Below, one piece after another: positions 35,652 through 41,217 of a stretch of 41,217 bases of DNA (its first letter is position 1; each line of letters begins with the position of its first letter). The translations under genes were made by a program, and so were the position numbers. Source of the DNA: Cytophagaceae bacterium. GTDB taxonomy: Bacteria > Bacteroidota > Bacteroidia > Cytophagales > Cytophagaceae. The notes under the pieces were generated by a model. That model was not told the DNA's origin. It saw only the letters and a list, made by a program, of their open reading frames with translations, and did no database searches. The DNA lies in NCBI GenBank assembly GCA_025455005.1, contig JALONH010000028.1, positions 1 to 41,217 of the forward strand, in the 5' to 3' direction.

Positions 35652-38600
35652 TGGCTAACAGAATACAAATACAAACCGCTTTACAAAAGCCTTACGACAG
35701 GATACTTTTTGGAAAAGAAGTATTAAGCCCGGTTTTCGGTTCATGCTTCAATTTGAGCAGCAGTACAGTTCCTGCTTCGGTGCAGCCCAATAAATCGGAG
35801 CAAGCCGTTATTCAATCCGTTTCCATTTATGGTACCATCAATCTGGAAGACGGAACGGAAATAACCTGCTATGAAATCAATCTCCAACCCTCGGTTCGCA
35901 TTGAACACAGCAAGGTGGCGATTCAGCGATATGTAAGAAAGTTGCTTACTGCCGGACAAATTGCTTTGGTAAATTTCATTGCTCCGCAAAATAAAAAGGT
36001 TTGGCGTTTGACTTTGGTTGCCAAAGACAGTGAATTGACTGAACAAGGAATTAAAGAAAAAACTACAAATGCCAAACGCTACACGTACCTTTTAGGTCCT
36101 TCGGAAACGTGCAAGACAGCCGCTGAACGCTTTGAATCGCTTAGCACCGAAAAGCAAATCACTTTTCAGGCATTAGTGAATGCGTTCTCCGTTGAAAAAC
36201 TCAGCAAGGCATTCTTTGACGAATACACCCTGCATTACCAAAAGTTTTGCGATTATTTACAGGAATCTAATTTTAGAAAATCGGTTTTCAAAATCACCAT
36301 TCCGGCAAATGCCACTAAAGAAGAAAAAGACAAAGCCTGCAAACCCATTCGGGATTTTGTAAAGAAACTATTAGGCCGTATCGTGTTTCTTTACTTTGTG
36401 CAGAAAAAAGGTTGGCTGGGTGCAAGCGACACCAACTATAAAGACGGACTGACTGATTTTATTAAAAATCTGTTCTCTCAAGCCGGTGGTAACGACACTT
36501 TTTATCCAAACTGGCTCACGGTGCTGTTTTTTGAAACTCTGAACAAAGAACGCAGTAATGATGACTTTCAAATGCCGGACGGCAAAAAAGTAAAAGTTCC
36601 TTTTCTTAATGGAGGTTTGTTTGACAAGGAAGATTATGACGAAGCAGTGCTTTCACTTCCTGCCAAACTTTTTCATCATACCGATTTTGAAGATACCCTG
36701 CTCACCGAAAAGAACAGGGACAATGCAAGAGGCTTCCTCGACTTTTTAGATGCGTTCAATTTTACCGTGCATGAAGACAGCCCTGACGACCATACCGTAG
36801 CGGTTGACCCCGAAATGCTCGGGCATATTTTTGAAAACCTGCTTGAAGACAACAAAGACAAAGGTGCTTTTTACACGCCAAAAGAAATTGTGCATTACAT
36901 GTGTCAGGAAAGTTTAACGGAATACCTGACCACCCATTTAAGCAAGGAATACACGGTTTACAAAGAGATTGGCAACGCACAAGTTGAACTGTTTGGCAAC
37001 GAAATCAAAACAGGGCAATTGAAAATGGTGGAGCAATTGGGCGACAAAGCGCTGAATCGTGATGATGTAGCCTTCATTGTAAAACATAAAGACATTAGCC
37101 ACTTAACCAAAGCCCAATTAAAGAAAATTGACGTTTTGTTAGACATGGTAAAGATTTGTGATCCTGCCATTGGTTCGGGAGCTTTCCCCATGGGTTTGTT
37201 GCAGGAAATACATGCCATAAAAGAAGTAATTGCCTACGAACTGCTACAGACCTGGAAACCGGCTGATGTAAAGGAAAACATTATCCAAAACTCAGTGTAT
37301 GGTGTGGACATTGAAAAAGGTGCTGTTGACATTGCCCGTTTGCGTTTTTGGCTGAGTTTGGTAGTGGACGAAGAAAAGCCAAGAGCCCTTCCCAACCTTG
37401 ATTATAAAATTGTTGTGGGCGACAGTTTGGTGAGCAAGTTTGAAGAAGAGATAATTGAAATTGATTGGGAACGCAAAAGCAGCGTAGGCAAGGCAGACAC
37501 TTTTGTGCAAAACATACAGCGTTTGCTAAAGGAGATTGCCGAAAAGCAAAAGAAATTCTTTAAGCCCGACAACAATGACAAAAAGAAACTGCAAGCTGAA
37601 ATCCGCAATCTGAAACTCGAATTGCTGATTAACCAATTATCCTTTAACAAGGAAAAATTCTTCGCTAGTAATGCAGAGAAAGGGGGATTTGCTCCAACTG
37701 CAAGTGATTTAAGGTATAACGAAGAGCTGAAACAAAAGAAAAAGGATTTTGACAGGCATATTGCCAAACTGCAAAAACTGAAACAAAACGAAGAAGAGCC
37801 GTTTGATCATTTTGATTGGAAACTGGACTTCCCGGAAGTGCTTAATCCTTATCTGGTGAATGGAAATGCAGGATTTGATATTGTTATTGCTAATCCACCT
37901 TATGTTGATATAAAAAATCTTCCCCCAGAACTAGTTGATATTCTTTTTCAAAAATTCAAAACAACAGAGAATAGAATAAATCTTTACTCAATATTTATCG
38001 AGAAAGGATGGGAGATAACAAATTCGAATGGTAACTTATGCTACATAAACCCTAATTCTCTTCTCCTAAATAGTTCTTATAAAAAAGTAAGAAAATTATT
38101 AGTTCAAGACCTTCTTAAGATAATTAAACTACCTGATGACATCTTTATAAACGCAATTGTTGAAACTATCATAATTCAGGCAAAAAAGAATTCCTCATCA
38201 GAATATGTTTTGGGGGCATTTTATAAAAACAATGAAAATATCGATTTTGAAAGACTGAACTTCAAACAGTTTTATACACAGGATTGGGTAAATGATTCTT
38301 CTTGCCGATTTAATATTTTTATCTCAACTGAAGCAAATAAGCTCCTTCAACAAATAGAAAATTCGGAAGTTGAACGTTTAGACAATTATTATGAAATAAC
38401 GCTTGGTATTACTCCCTACGATAAATATAAGGGTCATTCAAAAAAATTAATCGAAGAAAAAGGATTTCATTCTAAAACAAAGATTGACAAATCCTATGTT
38501 CCACTTATCTCCGGAACTAATGTTCTAAAGTATTTTATTGATAGTTCTGTCAATGAATATCTTAGATATGGTGATTGGTTGGGAGCGCCAAGACAAAAAA

Positions 38601-39241
38601 AGTTCTTTACATCCCCACGAGTTATAGTAAGACAAATAATTTCAGGAAATCCACCAAGCATTTATGCTGGCTATACAGAAAAAGAATTGTATCATACTCA
38701 GATTGGGTTTTCAATAATTAAGAAAGAAAAGAGTGAATATTCAGCAAAGCTATTGTGTGCATTATTAAACTCTTCTGTATTAAATTTTTACCACAGATAT
38801 AAATACACTGACCCAGAGAAAAATGTTTTTCAGAAAATTTTAATAGAGAATTGTAAAGAGTTACCGATAAAGAAAAATATTTCAAAGTCACGCATAAAAC
38901 CATTTGAAAGTGTAGTTGACTATATCATTTTTCTAAAATCCCATAAGCTTGATAATCCTTCCGACCAACTCATGCCCACCTACTTCGAGCAAATCATTGA
39001 TGGTATGGTGTATGAGTTGTATTTCCCAGAATTGATTAAAAATCACAAAAGGGAAATCATACAGCACCTTGGCGAGCTGCCGGAGTTTACCGACAAAATG
39101 AGTGATGAGCAGAAAATGAAATTCTGCAAAACGGTTTTTAACCGCTTAAATGACCGTGAGCATCCTGTGAGAGTGAATTTATTTTACATGAGTTCCATTC
39201 CAGAAATCGCAATCATAGAAGGTAAGAATGAGAATAACTGA
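35651..39241 (+). CDS. N6-adenine DNA methyltransferase (Eco57I/PglX-like)
   Basis: 1196 residues. Motif I is 'DPAIGSGAF' (Asp504-Phe512), motif IV 'NPPY' (748-751), separated by a 240-residue charged helical insert ending 'HFDWKLDFPEVL', the usual layout of Eco57I/PglX-type gamma methylases. The N-terminal 480 residues carry the 'GHIFENLLEDNKDKGAFYTPKEIVHYMC' pre-motif helix and no clear PD-(D/E)XK nuclease motif, so it appears to be a methylase only. The C-terminal half has a TaqI-type target-recognition domain ('YYEITLGITPYDKYKG', 'FTSPRVIVRQIISGNPPSIYAG'). It should methylate adenine in a specific site to mark self. From about 37,865 to 38,945 the gene is far more AT-rich than its flanks, suggesting exchange of the recognition region. 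The start overlaps KilA-N by one base; the end overlaps the ATPase by 14. Confidence 0.92.
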   Translation: MANRIQIQTALQKPYDRILFGKEVLSPVFGSCFNLSSSTVPASVQPNKSEQAVIQSVSIYGTINLEDGTEITCYEINLQPSVRIEHSKVAIQRYVRKLLTAGQIALVNFIAPQNKKVWRLTLVAKDSELTEQGIKEKTTNAKRYTYLLGPSETCKTAAERFESLSTEKQITFQALVNAFSVEKLSKAFFDEYTLHYQKFCDYLQESNFRKSVFKITIPANATKEEKDKACKPIRDFVKKLLGRIVFLYFVQKKGWLGASDTNYKDGLTDFIKNLFSQAGGNDTFYPNWLTVLFFETLNKERSNDDFQMPDGKKVKVPFLNGGLFDKEDYDEAVLSLPAKLFHHTDFEDTLLTEKNRDNARGFLDFLDAFNFTVHEDSPDDHTVAVDPEMLGHIFENLLEDNKDKGAFYTPKEIVHYMCQESLTEYLTTHLSKEYTVYKEIGNAQVELFGNEIKTGQLKMVEQLGDKALNRDDVAFIVKHKDISHLTKAQLKKIDVLLDMVKICDPAIGSGAFPMGLLQEIHAIKEVIAYELLQTWKPADVKENIIQNSVYGVDIEKGAVDIARLRFWLSLVVDEEKPRALPNLDYKIVVGDSLVSKFEEEIIEIDWERKSSVGKADTFVQNIQRLLKEIAEKQKKFFKPDNNDKKKLQAEIRNLKLELLINQLSFNKEKFFASNAEKGGFAPTASDLRYNEELKQKKKDFDRHIAKLQKLKQNEEEPFDHFDWKLDFPEVLNPYLVNGNAGFDIVIANPPYVDIKNLPPELVDILFQKFKTTENRINLYSIFIEKGWEITNSNGNLCYINPNSLLLNSSYKKVRKLLVQDLLKIIKLPDDIFINAIVETIIIQAKKNSSSEYVLGAFYKNNENIDFERLNFKQFYTQDWVNDSSCRFNIFISTEANKLLQQIENSEVERLDNYYEITLGITPYDKYKGHSKKLIEEKGFHSKTKIDKSYVPLISGTNVLKYFIDSSVNEYLRYGDWLGAPRQKKFFTSPRVIVRQIISGNPPSIYAGYTEKELYHTQIGFSIIKKEKSEYSAKLLCALLNSSVLNFYHRYKYTDPEKNVFQKILIENCKELPIKKNISKSRIKPFESVVDYIIFLKSHKLDNPSDQLMPTYFEQIIDGMVYELYFPELIKNHKREIIQHLGELPEFTDKMSDEQKMKFCKTVFNRLNDREHPVRVNLFYMSSIPEIAIIEGKNENN
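37865..38945 (+). other. AT-rich segment of the methylase covering motif IV and the target-recognition region
   Basis: Sixty-base samples here have about 23-38% GC (for example 38041 and 38221, each about 23%), against about 47% at 37021 and 40% at 39121 in the same gene. The changes occur just before NPPY and just before the conserved C-terminus. Coordinates of the edges are approximate. Confidence 0.7.
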
Positions 39242-40787
39242 TATTAAAATAACCAACTACCGTGCTTTCTATGGCGAGCATCACATCCAGTTAGACAAGG
39301 ATGGAAAGAATCTCATGCTATACGGTGAAAACGGAAGCGGTAAAAGTTCGCTATTCACCGCCATGAAGGATTTTTTTCTGGCATCAGTAAAAAAGTTGCC
39401 TGAATTGGAAGAAAACATCTTTCTGCCTGCTTCAAAAAAGAACACTGCCAAAATTGAAGTTACCCTAAAAGAAAATTCTGATTCAAGCAAAAACATAGTA
39501 TTTGAACTCAATGCCGTTCAAAAGGAAATTGTAAGTGCCGATAAAATACTGATTTCGGATGCCAACAAAATCAAAGGATTTTTTGATTACCGCAACCTGC
39601 TTAAAACTCACCTTAACCACAAAGCACAGGTTGACCTTTTTGAAATTATTGTCAGTGAAGTATTGTACCATTCCATCAATCGTTTTTCAATAAAGGAAAT
39701 TGGCAAAGAGTGGGAAGCGATAGTTGACGACACTTTCAATAAAACACAAACTAAACGGGTTCAAGAAACTACCAAGAACTATCTCAAAGACAAATTCAAT
39801 CCGGGCTTAAAGGAAATACTGCAATCCATCGAAAGCGATACCAATACGTTTCTAAAATACTTCGGCATCAACCTGAACGTAAAACTTGAGTTTGACAAGG
39901 TGGAGTATTTCGGAAGGCGAATGTTGAAAGGGCAAAACATCAATCTTAAAATTGACTTTTTCACAAAGCACATTCCTAAACACCAGCATTTCCTGAACGA
40001 AGCAAGATTAACAGCATTAGCGATTAGTTTGTATCTCGCATCCATCAAAGTAAATCCGACAAAAGGAGCATTGAAAATCCTTGTGCTGGACGATTTGCTT
40101 ATTGGTTTGGACATGAGTAATCGTTTGCCACTACTTGAAATCCTCAAAAACCACTTCGTTGACGTAAAAGCAGACGACCGCTTTCAAATTATCATGACCA
40201 CTTACGACAAAGTGTGGTATGAATTGGTGAAAAGCTATTTCGGTGAAGAACAATGGAAATTTGTTGAAGTGTATTCCAAACGATTGAATGATGATGACTT
40301 TGAAATTCCCATCATCAAACACGACAATGGTTATTTAGACAGAGCGAAACATTACCTGACAGAAAAGGACTTTAAAGCATCAGCCGTTTACATACGGACA
40401 GAGTTTGAACGCTTGGTTAAAACCATCTGTGACAAACAGAGAATTCCGGTTGCTTATAAGAAGAACCAAAAAGAAGTAACCAGTGACGACTTCTGGACAG
40501 CCATTGAATCACAAGCTAATCTTGACCCTGCATTGGTTAAAGAAATCAAGATTCACAGAGGTGTTGTAATGAATCCATTCAGTCACTACGACCTTGAAAA
40601 ACCTGAGTTTGAAAAGGAGCTAAAGGACACAATAGCTTCCGTAGAGAAACTGAAAGCAGAAATCGGAAACATCAAAAAGGACAAGTCCATTGACAAATTG
40701 GAAAAGGAAGTTGCAAAGCTGAACGGTGAAATTGCGGCAAAAGAAAAAATCATTGAGGGTTTAAGAAACAAACTGAAAGCGAAATGA
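39228..40787 (+). CDS. RecF/SMC-like AAA ATPase of the island
   Basis: 519 residues. The N-terminus 'MRITDIKITNYRAFYGEHHIQLDKDGKNLMLYGENGSGKSSLFTAM' contains an ABC/SMC-type Walker A (Gly33-Ser41). A signature-like helix 'LNEARLTALAISLYLA' (Leu256 on) and Walker B 'ILVLDDLLIGLD' (Asp288, Asp289) follow, with a helical insert between. The C-terminal ~170 residues contain a conserved helical domain ('ASAVYIRTEFERLVKTICDK') and end in a coiled coil ('LEKEVAKLNGEIAAKEKIIEGLRNKL'). There is no long SMC arm and no Toprim (OLD) nuclease domain. It begins inside the methylase end (14-base overlap) and closes the operon. A role as ATP-driven DNA sensor or clamp with the helicase and methylase is inferred. 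Confidence 0.88.
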   Translation: MRITDIKITNYRAFYGEHHIQLDKDGKNLMLYGENGSGKSSLFTAMKDFFLASVKKLPELEENIFLPASKKNTAKIEVTLKENSDSSKNIVFELNAVQKEIVSADKILISDANKIKGFFDYRNLLKTHLNHKAQVDLFEIIVSEVLYHSINRFSIKEIGKEWEAIVDDTFNKTQTKRVQETTKNYLKDKFNPGLKEILQSIESDTNTFLKYFGINLNVKLEFDKVEYFGRRMLKGQNINLKIDFFTKHIPKHQHFLNEARLTALAISLYLASIKVNPTKGALKILVLDDLLIGLDMSNRLPLLEILKNHFVDVKADDRFQIIMTTYDKVWYELVKSYFGEEQWKFVEVYSKRLNDDDFEIPIIKHDNGYLDRAKHYLTEKDFKASAVYIRTEFERLVKTICDKQRIPVAYKKNQKEVTSDDFWTAIESQANLDPALVKEIKIHRGVVMNPFSHYDLEKPEFEKELKDTIASVEKLKAEIGNIKKDKSIDKLEKEVAKLNGEIAAKEKIIEGLRNKLKAK

Positions 40788-40796
40788 GCCCACGCA

Positions 40797-40866
40797 GCAG
40801 TCACACACATACCACAGCCCCGCAAGGCAACCGCACAAACCAAAGCTGTGGTAAGAGTGTGCCTGC
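40797..40866. repeat. Long imperfect hairpin just after the last island gene
   Basis: The 22-base arms at 40797-40818 and 40845-40866 are reverse complements with 3 mismatches (perfect inner block TACCACAGC / GCTGTGGTA), around a 26-base loop. It lies 10 bases after the ATPase stop codon. It has no T-run, so it is not a normal Rho-independent terminator. Confidence 0.8.
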
Positions 40867-40877
40867 CCCACCCAGAC

Positions 40878-40924
40878 AAAATTATTTTTTAAAATTTCCT
40901 CACTTTCTAAAAATTTTTAAAACC
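40878..40924 (-). repeat. Right copy of inverted repeat flanking the island
   Basis: AAAATTATTTTTTAAAAT (40878-40895) and AAAAATTTTTAAAACC (40909-40924) are exact reverse complements of the two blocks at 30961-30978 and 30935-30950. The pair encloses all five island genes. Confidence 0.8.
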
Positions 40925-41009
40925 GCCACCACACAGCCAACAGAGACAGCGAAAATCCATGCAGACAGCGGACTGACAATGAAGGAGGACAGAAGGCCAG
41001 CTGTCAACA

Positions 41010-41121
41010 GCGTGTTGCCTCAATTGGCGGTGACGTGCAAAATTGAAGCTGAGTGCTCCTATCATACTTTTGTGCAGGTTGACAGTGAAGTGCTCCGAAA
41101 TCGCCAACTGCGGCAACACGC
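41010..41121. repeat. Wide inverted repeat at the right end
   Basis: The 20-base arms 41010-41029 and 41102-41121 are reverse complements with 2 mismatches (blocks GCGTGTTGCC and TTGGCG), separated by 72 bases. The interior contains the direct repeat AGTGCTCC (41052-41059 and 41089-41096). Confidence 0.7.
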
Positions 41122-41217
41122 AAACCGTGGTGTGTCTTGAATCAACTGTGACTAGAAGAGTTACAGTATGAATGCTGTAATTAACATGGAAGCGATTATA
41201 GGAGAGTAGAAACGTAT

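Larger units (their letters stand above)
40788..41217. other. Intergenic right flank of the defence island
   Basis: No gene is supported. This stretch holds a long hairpin (40797-40866), the right copy of the flanking inverted repeat (40878-40924), a second wide inverted repeat (41010-41121), and at the far end an AT-rich part with a small stem TTACAG/CTGTAA (41161-41180). The style returns to AT-rich after about 41,140, where the host chromosome may resume. The 118-codon open frame across it (from the ATGA at the ATPase stop) is Pro/Thr/Gln-rich and runs through the repeats, so I do not call it. Confidence 0.6.

Noticed and set aside
31428-40787. DISARM or BREX assignment for the island
   Set aside because: No DUF1998 (DrmB) or separate DrmA/DrmC, and no PglZ, BrxC or BrxL are present. 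The helicase-methylase-ATPase set fits Hma better.
35651-40787. Classical Type I restriction-modification system
   Set aside because: No HsdS subunit with two target domains and no HsdR with a PD-(D/E)XK nuclease; recognition is part of the large methylase.
40784-41140. 118-codon plus-strand open frame overlapping the ATPase stop
   Set aside because: Its sequence is Pro/Thr/Gln-rich, it runs through three inverted-repeat structures, and no domain is recognisable.
30673-41217. Integrase or transposase that would define the island as a known mobile element
   Set aside because: No tyrosine or serine recombinase, DDE transposase or relaxase motif was seen in any frame within the window.

Overview
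The window is a chromosomal segment of a low-GC Bacteroidota member. The evidence is two secreted proteins with type IX secretion (T9SS) C-terminal sorting domains, promoters of the TTTG / TAnnTTTG type, a WbqC-family protein, and a typical set of housekeeping genes. The genus cannot be fixed from the sequence; a Cytophagia or Chitinophagia relative is my guess.

Layout. 1-2833 (minus): clpS, recR and a glycosyltransferase fused to a sugar-transferase-like membrane module, which runs off the left edge. 2913-4355 (plus): a sodium/solute symporter. 4377-6797 (minus): a secreted T9SS cargo protein. 6979-7065: tRNA-Ser(TGA). 7297-15604 (minus): a giant secreted family-8 glycoside hydrolase with three tandem domains of unknown type, about 15 choice-of-anchor-D-like repeats and a T9SS sorting domain. 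Its reading frame is broken at about 9860 by what looks like a 41-base deletion. 15827-18214 (minus): mltG, a hotdog thioesterase and a YihY-type membrane protein in one operon. 18265-20420: a Sua5/YrdC protein, a lipid A-type acyltransferase and wbqC. 20526-23081: clpC. 23141-24905: a dispersed repeat-like element and two unrecognised genes. 24926-27833 (minus): a VWA-like membrane protein and fabG. 28019-30622 (plus): lpdA and galE.

From about 30.93 to 40.92 kb the style of the sequence changes. CCGG, very frequent in the host genes, becomes rare, and five same-strand genes lie almost end to end: an XRE regulator, a PLD-nuclease/SNF2-type helicase, a KilA-N protein, a 1196-residue N6-adenine methylase and a RecF/SMC-like ATPase. 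The helicase + methylase + ATPase core matches, as far as I recall, the architecture of the Hma (helicase-methylase-ATPase) antiphage system. The KilA-N gene, the XRE gene, an AT-rich (probably exchanged) target-recognition region in the methylase, and inverted repeats plus long imperfect hairpins flanking the cassette are the features most worth following up.

How the genes may work together. In the island, XRE probably controls a single transcript. The methylase would mark self DNA; the helicase with its PLD domain and the ATPase would act on unmarked DNA; the KilA-N protein may sense or bind phage DNA. In the host part, ClpS could feed N-degron substrates to ClpC. The GH8 protein and the T9SS cargo suggest polysaccharide breakdown at the cell surface.
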